Origin: JALHVH01 sp963773685
GTDB taxonomy: Bacteria; Acidobacteriota; Aminicenantia; Aminicenantales; Saccharicenantaceae
DNA: 64,000 bases
Direction: 5' to 3'
Assembly (NCBI GenBank): GCA_963773685.1
Contig: CAVZBY010000011.1
Location: forward strand, 558,001 to 622,000
Part shown: one piece after another, positions 25,383 through 33,570 of the stretch
Numbering within the stretch: the stretch's first letter is position 1
Layout: each line of letters begins with the position of its first letter
The notes under the pieces: model-generated
The model's database searches: none
What the model was told of the DNA's origin: nothing
The model's input: the letters and a program-made list of their open reading frames with translations, nothing else
Position numbers and translations under genes: made by a program

Positions 25383-26300
25383 ATGACCATCTGGGCCGTC
25401 GGAGGAGGAAAGGGCGGGACGGGGAAGAGCTTCGTCGCCTCGAGCCTGGGGATCGCCCTGGCCGGGCGGGGCCGCGACGTCGTCCTGGTCGACGCCGATC
25501 TCGGCGCCCCCAACCTTCATACGTTCCTCGGCGCGGGGGACGCCCATCCCAACGTGGGCGATTTCCTCTCCGGCCAGCTCCCCTCCCTCGCCGACGCCGT
25601 CCGCCCCACCCGGTTCCCCCGGCTGGGCCTCGTCCGCGGGCCGGAGAACACGTTCTTCGTCGCCAACGTCAACCATTACCGGAAGCTCAAGCTCATGCGG
25701 CACGTCAAGGCCCTGCGCGCCGACGACGTCGTCCTCGACCTGGGCCCCGGCACGTCCTTCAACGCGCTCGATTTCTTCATCGCGGCCGAGAGGCCGGTCC
25801 TCGTCCTGACGCCCGAGCCGACTTCGGTCGAAAACGGCTACTATTTCCTCAAGTCCTGCATCCTGCGCATCCTGAAGCTCTACATGGAGCATTACCGGTT
25901 CCATGACCTCCACCGCAGGCTCCTCGAACAGATCGAAAGGAACTCGCGGTCCATCAATGCCTTCTTCCGGATGCTCGTCGACGAGGACCCCGACTTCGCC
26001 CACGTCCTCTCCCGCGCCTTGAGGACCTTCCGGCCGCATCTCCTGATGAACATGGCCCGGAACGAACGGGACGAGGTCCTCGGCCGGGCGATCGCCGACG
26101 TGACCCGCAAGCACCTGACCGTCGACCTGGATTTCCTGGGGGCCGTCCCCTTCGACGTTCGCGTCCACGCCTGCCTCTTCGACCGGACGCCGTTCCTGGC
26201 CGCCCATCCCGGCTCCGACGCGGCCGCCGCCCTGAGGTCCATGGTCGAGAGGCTGGAGGCCGCCCCCCCCGAGCCGGAGATCGCCGCCGCCGCGCCATGA
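25383..26300 (+). CDS. MinD/FlhG-like P-loop ATPase
   Basis: 305 residues. A deviant Walker A motif (VGGGKGGTGKSFVASSLG) with the signature lysine of the ParA/MinD group, LVDADLGAPNLHTFLG and VVLDLGPGTSFNALDFF are all present. These ATPases dimerise on ATP and position proteins at membranes, poles or on the nucleoid. No MinC/MinE or flagellar genes are nearby; the partner is the J-like protein whose start overlaps this stop (ATGA). The ATG at 25383 follows GATCGAGGAA and gives the family N-terminus. Confidence 0.85.
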   Translation: MTIWAVGGGKGGTGKSFVASSLGIALAGRGRDVVLVDADLGAPNLHTFLGAGDAHPNVGDFLSGQLPSLADAVRPTRFPRLGLVRGPENTFFVANVNHYRKLKLMRHVKALRADDVVLDLGPGTSFNALDFFIAAERPVLVLTPEPTSVENGYYFLKSCILRILKLYMEHYRFHDLHRRLLEQIERNSRSINAFFRMLVDEDPDFAHVLSRALRTFRPHLLMNMARNERDEVLGRAIADVTRKHLTVDLDFLGAVPFDVRVHACLFDRTPFLAAHPGSDAAAALRSMVERLEAAPPEPEIAAAAP

Positions 26301-26686
26301 AACCAACGCCCTTCAAGAAGATCGAAGAGATGGACCTCTACGAGGTCCTCGACATCGGCAGGAATGCCTCGGCCGAAGAGATCGCCGAGGCCTACCGGAG
26401 GGCGGTCGAGTCCTATCGGCCGGGGGCCCTGACCTCCTACGGACTCCTCGCCGAGGACGAGCGCCGTTCCATGCTGGAGCGGATCGAGCTGGCCTTCAGG
26501 ACCCTCGGGGACGACGAGCGGCGGAGGGCCTATGACGAGGCCGCGTTCGGCGAAGACGAAGGCCGACGCCCGGGAGCGGCCTATCGCCGGACGATGGAAA
26601 AGCTCGAGATCGGCGACGCCGACCGGAAGACGGGCTTCGCCGAAAAGCTCCGGCGCCTCTTCCGGCGCGGTCCGCGCCCGGACTGA
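26297..26686 (+). CDS. J-domain-like protein lacking HPD
   Basis: 129 residues. Residues about 10-80 follow the DnaJ helical pattern: DLYEVLDIGRNASAEEIAEA, then AFRTLGDDERRRAYDEAAFG. The HPD tripeptide needed to stimulate Hsp70 ATPase is missing; the loop reads ESYRPGALTSYG instead. The basic C-terminus (AEKLRRLFRRGPRPD) could contact membrane or nucleic acid. Coupled translation with the MinD-like ATPase suggests the two work together. No Hsp70 gene is present. Confidence 0.68.
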   Translation: MKPTPFKKIEEMDLYEVLDIGRNASAEEIAEAYRRAVESYRPGALTSYGLLAEDERRSMLERIELAFRTLGDDERRRAYDEAAFGEDEGRRPGAAYRRTMEKLEIGDADRKTGFAEKLRRLFRRGPRPD

Positions 26687-26687
26687 C

Positions 26688-28370
26688 CTACGCCTTCGAC
26701 GCCTCGGCTTCCTTCCTCTTCCAGGCCTTGTGAACCATCACGCAGACGACGATGATGATGGCCGCAAAGAGAGCCCTGGCTCCCCAGAGGTAGGGATGAC
26801 GCTCCGCCGGGACCCCCCTCATCAGGAACTTGCCGACGGCGTCCTGATAGGTCCAGACGGCCAGGATGACCAGCAGGTAGGCCGGCGTGATGTATTTCAT
26901 GACGAACTTGAATATGCCGGGGACCCGGAAATCGGCGCCCTTGTGCATCTCCTCCCAGCCCTTCTTGATACCGAAGACCCAGGAGAAGACAATGACCTCG
27001 AGCGCCCCGAAAAGGACGATACCGAAAGTGGCCGCCCAGAAATCGAGCTCGTCGAGCACGCCGAACTTGAAGAAGGCGACGACGTAGGCGATGGAAGCGA
27101 CAAGGAAGCCGAAGATGGTGTGGACGGCTTTCTTCCGCGTCATCCCGAACTCCTCGGTGAGGAACGCGATAATGGGCTGGAGGAAGGCCACGGAGGTCGT
27201 GATCCCCGCGATGAACAGGAGCCCGAACCACATGGCCCCGAACAGCTGGCCGAGCGGGATCTTCTGGAAGATGAGGGGCAGGGAGACGAAGCCGAGGTCG
27301 AAGGCCCCGCCCTGGGCGATGAGGGTCGTCTGGGCGATGCCGAAGAACGCGACGGCGACGGGGATGGCGATCGTCCCTCCGAGGATGACCTCGGCGAACT
27401 CGTTGACCGAGGACGTGGCCAGCCCGTTCAGCGTGATGTCCTCCTTCTCGCGGACATAGGAGGCGTATGTCTGGATCATCCCCTGGCCGAGGCTCAGGGT
27501 GAAGAAGATCTGGCCCGCGGCGACGAGCCAGACCGAGCCTTGGCTCAATCGACTGAGGTCGGGATTCCAGATGAAGCCCATGCCGTTGGCGATGTTCCAA
27601 TCGGGATGCGAGGGGTCGGGGGTCCCGAGGGTCAGGACCCGGACGACGAGGGCGATCCCGAAGATGAACAGGAGCGGCATTCCGTAACGGGCCAGGAGCT
27701 CGATGCCCTTGGAGATGCCGCGGCTCAGGAACATATAGTTCATGCCGAGGCAGACGGCCAGGAAGATGAGGACCGGGATGATGGACGAGAAATCGGCGTT
27801 CTTCTCGACCCCCTGGAACCCCTTGAGGAACGAGGACATGGCCTCCTGGTTCGCGCGGCCGAAATACCGGCCGGTCGCCGAGAACCAGGCATAGCCCAGA
27901 CACCAGGCCATGATGAAGAGGTAAAAGACGGCGATGGTGAACGGCAGGAAGATGCCGAAGGCGCCGATGTATTTCGACACGCGGTGCTTCCACATGACGT
28001 GGAACATCCCCGGCGTCGAGCCGTGGCCGTGAACGCCGCCGTGGCGGCCGATGGTCCACTCGACCCACATCATCGGGACGCCCATCAGGATGAGGGCGCA
28101 AAAGTACGGGATGAGGAAGGCCCCGCCGCCGTTCGACGCGGCCTTGGCGGGGAACCGGAGGAAGTTCCCGAGGCCGATGGCGTTGCCGGCCATGGCCAGG
28201 ACGAGGCCGATCCGCGTCGCCCAACGCTCGCGGCTCACGCCCGCTCCGTCTTCGGCCGCTTTCTTCTTGCCGAATAGGACGCGCGACATGCAGTAGAGGC
28301 TGAGGGCGAGGATGGCCCCCCAGCCGAGGATGAGCGAGAGCCCGCCCCATGTGGACAGACCTTGGTTCAT
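26688..28370 (-). CDS. Sodium-dependent neurotransmitter-type (NSS) symporter
   Basis: 560 residues, about 12 transmembrane helices. The NSS signature of TM1 is present (RIGLVLAMAGNAIGLGNFLRFP) and GGGAFLIPYF follows. LeuT-type proteins import amino acids or related amines with Na+. An unusual extra N-terminal helix (LSTWGGLSLILGWGAILAL) precedes the core, making the protein longer than LeuT. The ATG at 28370 has AGGAGGA upstream. The gene is alone on its strand and converges with the J-like gene, whose stop is one base away. Confidence 0.88.
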   Translation of the reverse strand: MNQGLSTWGGLSLILGWGAILALSLYCMSRVLFGKKKAAEDGAGVSRERWATRIGLVLAMAGNAIGLGNFLRFPAKAASNGGGAFLIPYFCALILMGVPMMWVEWTIGRHGGVHGHGSTPGMFHVMWKHRVSKYIGAFGIFLPFTIAVFYLFIMAWCLGYAWFSATGRYFGRANQEAMSSFLKGFQGVEKNADFSSIIPVLIFLAVCLGMNYMFLSRGISKGIELLARYGMPLLFIFGIALVVRVLTLGTPDPSHPDWNIANGMGFIWNPDLSRLSQGSVWLVAAGQIFFTLSLGQGMIQTYASYVREKEDITLNGLATSSVNEFAEVILGGTIAIPVAVAFFGIAQTTLIAQGGAFDLGFVSLPLIFQKIPLGQLFGAMWFGLLFIAGITTSVAFLQPIIAFLTEEFGMTRKKAVHTIFGFLVASIAYVVAFFKFGVLDELDFWAATFGIVLFGALEVIVFSWVFGIKKGWEEMHKGADFRVPGIFKFVMKYITPAYLLVILAVWTYQDAVGKFLMRGVPAERHPYLWGARALFAAIIIVVCVMVHKAWKRKEAEASKA

Positions 28371-28538
28371 GGGTTCCTCCTGTCGGGAAAAGTCCGGATT
28401 TCGTCGAGGATCCGCCGCTCGGGCGGTCGCGTTTCTCTGCCGGATGCCTGGGCTTCCGGCCGGGTTTCAGTCGTCATGAAGGGGGTCTTATAACATAGAT
28501 GGACCGGGCAAGTCAAAGCGGCGGCCGGACGCTCCGGC

Positions 28539-29297
28539 TCATGGAGATCGCAGCGCGGCGAGAGCCCTCAACAAAGCCCAGACCTGGCTGACGCCGGGGA
28601 GCCGAAATTCCGCCTGGGACTTCGCCGGGGCCCCGATCCGGACCGTGGTCCCCTTCCGGCGCAGGGCCCGGAACGCGTCTTCGTCGGTCCTGTCGTCACC
28701 GATATAGATCAGCCTCCGGTCCGGGGCCGTCCCGAGCCAACTCAGGAACTCGAGGGTCCCGCGGCCCTTGTCCCAATCCACCTTCGGCCGGATCTCGAAG
28801 ACCTTCTTCCCGCGTGTCGCCTTTAGCCCCGTTCCCCGCCGCTCGATCTCCTCATGGACGATCCGCGCCAGGCGATCGATGTGGGCGCGCCTGAGAAGCC
28901 TGTAATGGATCCCGGCGGTCAACCCCTTGTCCTCCACGACCACGCCGGCCAGGTCAGCCGTCCTGGTCCGGATCCGTCCGAGGACGGCGGCCAGGTCGCC
29001 CCGCCTTTCTCTCGCGATCGGATGCACCCAGTTCCTTCTCTTATAAGATATCTCCAGGCCGTGGTTCCCGATGTAAGCGAGAGAGGAGAGCCCAACGAGC
29101 CTTCGGGCCTTAGCCAGCGACCGGCCCGTCACGACAGCCACGACCGCCGTCCGTCCCAGGGCCTCGAGTAAAGCGCGCCGTCGGGAGGACAGGAAGGCGA
29201 GCTCGGGACGAGTCTTCAGCCCGACGAGCGTCCCGTCATAGTCAAGCAGGATGACGAGGTCCGGAGCGGCTCCCAGGTCGCGCACGGGAATGGTCAT
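28539..29297 (-). CDS. otsB: Trehalose-6-phosphate phosphatase
   Basis: 252 residues of the HAD superfamily. The nucleophile motif is LLDYDGTLVGL, followed by VVTGRSLAKARRL, YIGNHGLEI and the acidic motif YIGDDRTDEDAF. These are the OtsB/T6PP hallmarks; the enzyme removes phosphate from trehalose-6-phosphate. The ATG at 29297 overlaps the stop of the glycosyltransferase (ATGA). It is the last gene of the eight-gene run that starts at 37511. Confidence 0.9.
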   Translation of the reverse strand: MTIPVRDLGAAPDLVILLDYDGTLVGLKTRPELAFLSSRRRALLEALGRTAVVAVVTGRSLAKARRLVGLSSLAYIGNHGLEISYKRRNWVHPIARERRGDLAAVLGRIRTRTADLAGVVVEDKGLTAGIHYRLLRRAHIDRLARIVHEEIERRGTGLKATRGKKVFEIRPKVDWDKGRGTLEFLSWLGTAPDRRLIYIGDDRTDEDAFRALRRKGTTVRIGAPAKSQAEFRLPGVSQVWALLRALAALRSP

Positions 29298-30514
29298 AGA
29301 CAAGTGACATCCTTCTCATAATAGAGGGACAGGAAGAGCAGAAGATAATCCCGGATATGGCGCGTGATGAGATAGTTGGCCCGGATGTGCTCTTTCCCGT
29401 TGACGCCCAGTCTTCGGGCGTAGCCGGGCTCCTGGAGCAGCTGTTTGATCCAGAAGGCCGTCCCCTCGACGGAGCGGGTCAGGATCCCGGAATACTTGTG
29501 GGCGATCTGCAGGGGGATGCCGCCGACGGCGGAAGCGATCACGGGCTTCCCTTTCCACAGGGCCTCGGCCACGGTCAGACCGAATCCCTCCCTCAAGGAC
29601 TTCTGCAGGACGACGGTGGAGGCCCGCTGGAAAGCGTTGATCTCGATGTCGCTCGCCGGGGGGAGGAACAGGACGAAAATATCGGGATCGTTCTCGGCTT
29701 CCCGTCTCACGTCATCGAGGACACGCATGCCCTCGGGATCGTCCGTGGCCCCCCCGCCGGCCAGGACGAGCTGGCAGTCCATGTGCTCCTTGACCATGCG
29801 ATATGCCTTGACGACCCCCACAGGGTCTTTGAGGTAGTCGAACCGAGAGATCTGCGTGACGATCGGCCGGCCGCGGTCGATGCCGTAGCTCGCGCAAACG
29901 CGGCCGATCTCCTCCTCGGGGAGATCCTTGTTCTTGTCGCTGAGCGGGTCGATGGAGGGGGAGATCAGGGCCTGCCGGACGGACAGAGGCCGGGAGAAGG
30001 CCGGCGCCGAGAAAACGGCGCCGTCGTATCGCTCGACGTATCCTTTCAGGAAGCTCCAGACCTCCGGCCTGGGATCGGTGAAGTCGATGTGGCACCGCCA
30101 GAGCCATTTCTGCCCGGGAGACTCCTTCCTCTCGACCAGGGCGATGGGCTGGGGATCGTGGATGAAAAGGATGTCCACGGCGAGATCCATTTCCGCAGCG
30201 TTTTCCCTGTTCACATCGACAAAGAAATCGAGGTCGGCGCCGGTCACCGGCACATCCATGCCGTGGAGGGCGTTGTGCATGTTCTTCGTGACGGCGAAGA
30301 AGCGCTCGTTCCCCTTAATGACGCTCCACCGAGCCGAGACGCCCAGGTCCTTGAGGAGGGGGATCATCCGCGTCAGGATCTCCGCCACCCCGCCTCCCAC
30401 GGCCGTGGAGTTGATGTTCAGGATGGTCTTGCCGGCAAGCCGTTCCGCCAGGAGCCGGAGTTCCTCAACGGAGTCCGGCCCGGCCACCGATGCATAGTCA
30501 TCGATCTTTGGCAT
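29294..30514 (-). CDS. treT: TreT-like trehalose synthase, GT4 glycosyltransferase
   Basis: 406 residues of a GT-B fold. NSTAVGGGVAEILTRM at the N-terminus, HDPQPIALVE in the middle and the C-terminal EGFGLTVAEALWKGKPVIAS (EX7E motif) match the TreT / trehalose-forming GT4 subfamily, which joins NDP-glucose and glucose. Strict TreT yields free trehalose, yet the next gene is a T6P phosphatase. Either the acceptor here is glucose-6-phosphate or the phosphatase serves another route; sequence alone does not decide. It overlaps the DUF5752 gene by 17 bases. Confidence 0.85.
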   Translation of the reverse strand: MPKIDDYASVAGPDSVEELRLLAERLAGKTILNINSTAVGGGVAEILTRMIPLLKDLGVSARWSVIKGNERFFAVTKNMHNALHGMDVPVTGADLDFFVDVNRENAAEMDLAVDILFIHDPQPIALVERKESPGQKWLWRCHIDFTDPRPEVWSFLKGYVERYDGAVFSAPAFSRPLSVRQALISPSIDPLSDKNKDLPEEEIGRVCASYGIDRGRPIVTQISRFDYLKDPVGVVKAYRMVKEHMDCQLVLAGGGATDDPEGMRVLDDVRREAENDPDIFVLFLPPASDIEINAFQRASTVVLQKSLREGFGLTVAEALWKGKPVIASAVGGIPLQIAHKYSGILTRSVEGTAFWIKQLLQEPGYARRLGVNGKEHIRANYLITRHIRDYLLLFLSLYYEKDVTCL

Positions 30515-31148
30515 AACACTCCACCAAACGGATGATCTCCCGTCGCAAGCCGTCCAGAGTGATCGTGTAGGGATCCAGCCGGGACAAGGCCGCCGCGAGG
30601 TCGCGGTCCCCGCGCGCCTCGAACCAGACGGCGAAATCGTTCGCCCCCTTTTCCAGCCTCAGCCGGGACTCGAAGACGTGATAATAGAGGGAATTGACGC
30701 TGATCGTCCGGAGGGCCTCCAGGAATTCATGTGCGTCCCGGGCTTCGGCGGGCAGAGGCATGATGAACGTGCGACAGGACATGAAGTGGAATTCCTCGCC
30801 CTCCTGGCAGACCGGCCACGAATTCCGGCGGGCGGCGAGGACCTCTTCCAGGATCTCGACGTACCGGGCGCGAAGGTCGTTGATGCGCCGGTACCGGACC
30901 GTATTCACGCTGGCCAGGCGCTCTCCGACGTCGTCCAGGCCCAGGCTCCCGGAGATCCAGTAGGCGAAATCGTTGGGCGGCTCCGGGGAAAGGAAATGAT
31001 GCTGCTGGAGGAAGCGGTGCGTATGATGATAGATCGATGCGCCGGGGACCTCCCGGATCCCCTCCAGGAGCTCGCGGACGGTAGCGGCCCTCCTCCCGAG
31101 AAGTTCGACGAGGTTGAGCCTCGTGTGGAATCGGAACGGTTCGCCCAT
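30498..31148 (-). CDS. DUF5752 family protein
   Basis: 216 residues, mostly helical and soluble. Blocks such as ASIYHHTHRFLQQHHFLSP, PNDFAYWISGSLG and NSLYYHVFESRLRLEKG repeat a similar helical unit twice (residues about 10-95 and 110-200), suggesting an internal duplication. It matches what I know as DUF5752, which typically neighbours trehalose GT4/OtsB pairs; its function is unknown. The ATG at 31148 has GGGAGG upstream, and the stop lies inside the treT start. A regulatory or chaperone role for the trehalose enzymes is a guess from position only. Confidence 0.68.
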   Translation of the reverse strand: MGEPFRFHTRLNLVELLGRRAATVRELLEGIREVPGASIYHHTHRFLQQHHFLSPEPPNDFAYWISGSLGLDDVGERLASVNTVRYRRINDLRARYVEILEEVLAARRNSWPVCQEGEEFHFMSCRTFIMPLPAEARDAHEFLEALRTISVNSLYYHVFESRLRLEKGANDFAVWFEARGDRDLAAALSRLDPYTITLDGLRREIIRLVECYAKDR

Positions 31149-31158
31149 GCGCGCCTCC

Positions 31159-32229
31159 CTACGATCTCTTCCGCATCTCCGCCCCTTCTCTCTCGTCCTT
31201 CCGGACGACAATGGTGCGCGCGGGGACAGGGAACGAGATCCCTTCCTTCCGGAAGCGTTCGTGGAGGCGGGCCAGGAACTCGTGCTTGATCCGATACTGG
31301 TCGGCAAACTCCCGCGCCCGGAGGATGACGGTGCCGACGACGCCGCCCTCGCCGAAGGTGTGGAACCGGACATAGGGCACGAAGCCCGGGACCCCTCCCT
31401 CAACCTCGCCCATGGTCGCGATCGCCGTTTCGACAAGGAGCTTTTCCACCCGTCTCAGGTCGTTATCGTATCCGACGCCGACCTCCACGAGGACGCCCAT
31501 CTCCTTCTCCGGAAGATGGAAGTTCGTCACGATGCTCGAGGCCACCTTGTTGTTCGGGACGATGACCAGGTTGTTGGACAACGCGCGGATGATCGTGTTC
31601 CGCCAGGTGATGTCCTCGATGTAGCCTTCGTCCCCGGTATCGAGCCTGAGATAATCTCCCGGCCGGATCTTCTTCGTCATGAGGATGTGAAGGCCCGAGA
31701 ACAGGTTGGACAGGGTATCCTGGAGGGCCAGGGCCACGGCGAGGCCGCCGACGCCGAGAGCGGTTAGGAGGGGGGTGATGGAGACGCCGAGGTAGTCCAG
31801 GACGACGAGGAATCCAACGAGATAGATGACGGCGAGGCTCACGTTCCTGAAGAGCGACGTCGGGACGCCGGCCATTCGGTCGGCATAGGACCGGAAGAGG
31901 CCCGAGGAAAGTCTCACGGCGAAGAGGATGACGCTGAGGAACGCCGCCAGGGCCAGGGCCTTGGCGAGGAGACGGGCGGGTTCGGCGGGGAGCGAGACGA
32001 GCTTCAGGGCGACGGCCAGTCCGGCAAGGACGAACCATACGATAAGCATACCCCGAAGTGCCCGGACCAGGACGTCGTCCCAGGACGATGCCGTGCGGAC
32101 GGCCAGCCGATGCAGACGGCCGGAAACGATGCTTTGGACGAGGAGCCCGATGATGAGGGCGCCGAGGACGACGCCCCCCGCGACGAAGGGGTGCGGGAAG
32201 ATGGGGGCCGTAACGGTCGCCGGGGCCAT
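31159..32229 (-). CDS. mscS: MscS family mechanosensitive channel
   Basis: 356 residues. Four or five N-terminal membrane segments lead to the pore helix region LTALGVGGLAVALALQDTLS, followed by the beta domain (IRPGDYLRLDTGDEGYIEDI and NNLVIVPNNKVASSIVTN). MscS channels open on hypo-osmotic shock and release solutes. Its placement directly upstream of DUF5752 - treT - otsB, with a 10-base gap, ties solute release to compatible-solute synthesis in one transcript. Confidence 0.92.
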   Translation of the reverse strand: MAPATVTAPIFPHPFVAGGVVLGALIIGLLVQSIVSGRLHRLAVRTASSWDDVLVRALRGMLIVWFVLAGLAVALKLVSLPAEPARLLAKALALAAFLSVILFAVRLSSGLFRSYADRMAGVPTSLFRNVSLAVIYLVGFLVVLDYLGVSITPLLTALGVGGLAVALALQDTLSNLFSGLHILMTKKIRPGDYLRLDTGDEGYIEDITWRNTIIRALSNNLVIVPNNKVASSIVTNFHLPEKEMGVLVEVGVGYDNDLRRVEKLLVETAIATMGEVEGGVPGFVPYVRFHTFGEGGVVGTVILRAREFADQYRIKHEFLARLHERFRKEGISFPVPARTIVVRKDEREGAEMRKRS

Positions 32230-32231
32230 GG

Positions 32232-32603
32232 TCAGTATTCCTTCAGGATGTCGTCGTCCGTCCCGAATTCCCCGTCGGGCCCGGCCGAGGTCACCCGGAA
32301 GCCCGAATCGGAGAGCTTCTCATAGCGGATCTCCCGGCCCCAGGCATCGAGGAAGGACACCGCCATCGGCTGGAACCGCTGGAGCTCCTTGAGGGAGGCC
32401 GGGGCCTGCCCTTCGGACGCGATCCGCTCCGCGATGATCCGCTCGAGGGACGACAGGTTGACCTTGGTCAGGTCGATCTTGGCTTCCGCATACTTGTCGA
32501 CCATGACCTCGATATGGCTCTTATCTCCCGTCTTCCAGAAATAAACGGCGTAAATGACGACGAGCGCCAGGATGACGACGATAAGCATTCCTCTGATCTT
32601 CAT
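32232..32603 (-). CDS. Small membrane-anchored GspG-like C-terminal domain protein
   Basis: 123 residues. A single N-terminal membrane segment (GMLIVVILALVVIYAVYFW) is followed by a globular part ending in FLDAWGREIRYEKLSDSGFR and TSAGPDGEFGTDDDI. The ending is the calcium-binding C-terminal motif of type II secretion pseudopilins (GspG). The classical prepilin leader with the G-FTLIE motif is missing, so this is a GspG-like domain on a plain anchor. The ATG at 32603 overlaps the ATP-grasp stop. Confidence 0.68.
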   Translation of the reverse strand: MKIRGMLIVVILALVVIYAVYFWKTGDKSHIEVMVDKYAEAKIDLTKVNLSSLERIIAERIASEGQAPASLKELQRFQPMAVSFLDAWGREIRYEKLSDSGFRVTSAGPDGEFGTDDDILKEY

Positions 32604-33547
32604 CTCCCCCTCTCTCCTCCGTCGCCGGTCCCTGCGGCCCGCGCCTCCCGGCCGTCGCGGACGAACGCGGCTATCCGCGACGCGATCGCCCCGGCGATGG
32701 CGTCGGGAACCCCGTCGGCGTGAGCGGACGCGAGCCTCATGTCGCAGGTCTCGTTGACGTAATCGATCACGATGAGACGGCCCCGGGCATCCAGGGCGAT
32801 CTCCGTCGAGAAGAACCGGATCCCGGAGACTGTCGCGATCTTCCGGACGATGCCGTAGAGGCCGTGGAGCCCGTACTCCGCGATCTCGTCGGCCAGGAGC
32901 TCTCTGTAAGCGTGGGTCCTGTCGTCCCACCAGGCGCACAGGACGAGGCCGAGCGCGAAGAAGCCCCGGAACCAGAACCTCCGGCCGTCCGTTTCCCTGG
33001 GCACGATGCGCTCCTGGAGCAGATACTTGTCGGTGGGATAGGTCCGGCGGGCCAGGGCGACGTCGAGCAGCGTTTCGGCTCCGGGGACGACGCCCAGGCT
33101 CCCCCCCGTCGTGTTGGCCGGCTTGATGTAGAAGGGGGCTCCGAGCGGAACAAGGCCGGCCGTGGACACGCCCGGGTCCGGGCTGGATTCGAAGGAGGGC
33201 AGGATGACGGTATAGGGCGTCGCCAGCCCGTTGGCGATGAATTCCAGGTGCATGGTCGCTTTGTCCGAAGCCCAACGGACCTTTTCGATGGGGTCGATGA
33301 CGTCGGCTCCCCCGGCGCGGACGGCCCGCTGGAGCGCGTGGAACCCGGGTGACGCGCCGACCGCCCGGTCCACGAGGAAGCGAATATCGATCTCGCCCGC
33401 CTCAAGCGCTCTCAGGGTCTCAGGCAGGTCGGACGGCCAGATCTGAAGGGTTGAAAGCCCGAGACGACGGGCGGAACGCTCGACCAGAGCCGCGAAATCG
33501 CGGTCGTACTCCCAGTCCGCGGCAAAGGCGAGATCGATGATCTTCAT
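32600..33547 (-). CDS. ATP-grasp-like protein
   Basis: 315 residues. The middle part carries ATP-grasp features: PFYIKPANTTGGSLGVVPG (ATP-binding lysine and glycine loop), KYLLQERIVP, and near the end FSTEIALDARGRLIVIDYVN (metal-binding acidic strand). The family ligates carboxylates to amines or thiols; the substrate here is unknown. The ATG at 33547 has a TGn-TATAAT promoter element only 14 bases upstream. It lies 20 bases after the pentapeptide gene and overlaps the next gene by four bases. Confidence 0.68.
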   Translation of the reverse strand: MKIIDLAFAADWEYDRDFAALVERSARRLGLSTLQIWPSDLPETLRALEAGEIDIRFLVDRAVGASPGFHALQRAVRAGGADVIDPIEKVRWASDKATMHLEFIANGLATPYTVILPSFESSPDPGVSTAGLVPLGAPFYIKPANTTGGSLGVVPGAETLLDVALARRTYPTDKYLLQERIVPRETDGRRFWFRGFFALGLVLCAWWDDRTHAYRELLADEIAEYGLHGLYGIVRKIATVSGIRFFSTEIALDARGRLIVIDYVNETCDMRLASAHADGVPDAIAGAIASRIAAFVRDGREARAAGTGDGGERGR

Positions 33548-33561
33548 GTCCCGGCGGGCCT

Positions 33562-33570
33562 ATTATATCA
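33562..33570 (-). promoter_or_regulatory. Extended -10 promoter inside the long operon
   Basis: On the minus strand the sequence reads TGATATAAT, an extended -10 box, partly overlapping the stop codon of the pentapeptide gene. Fourteen bases separate it from the ATP-grasp ATG, giving a predicted leader of about 7 nt. There is no good -35. It could give the lower genes of the run independent expression. Confidence 0.45.
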
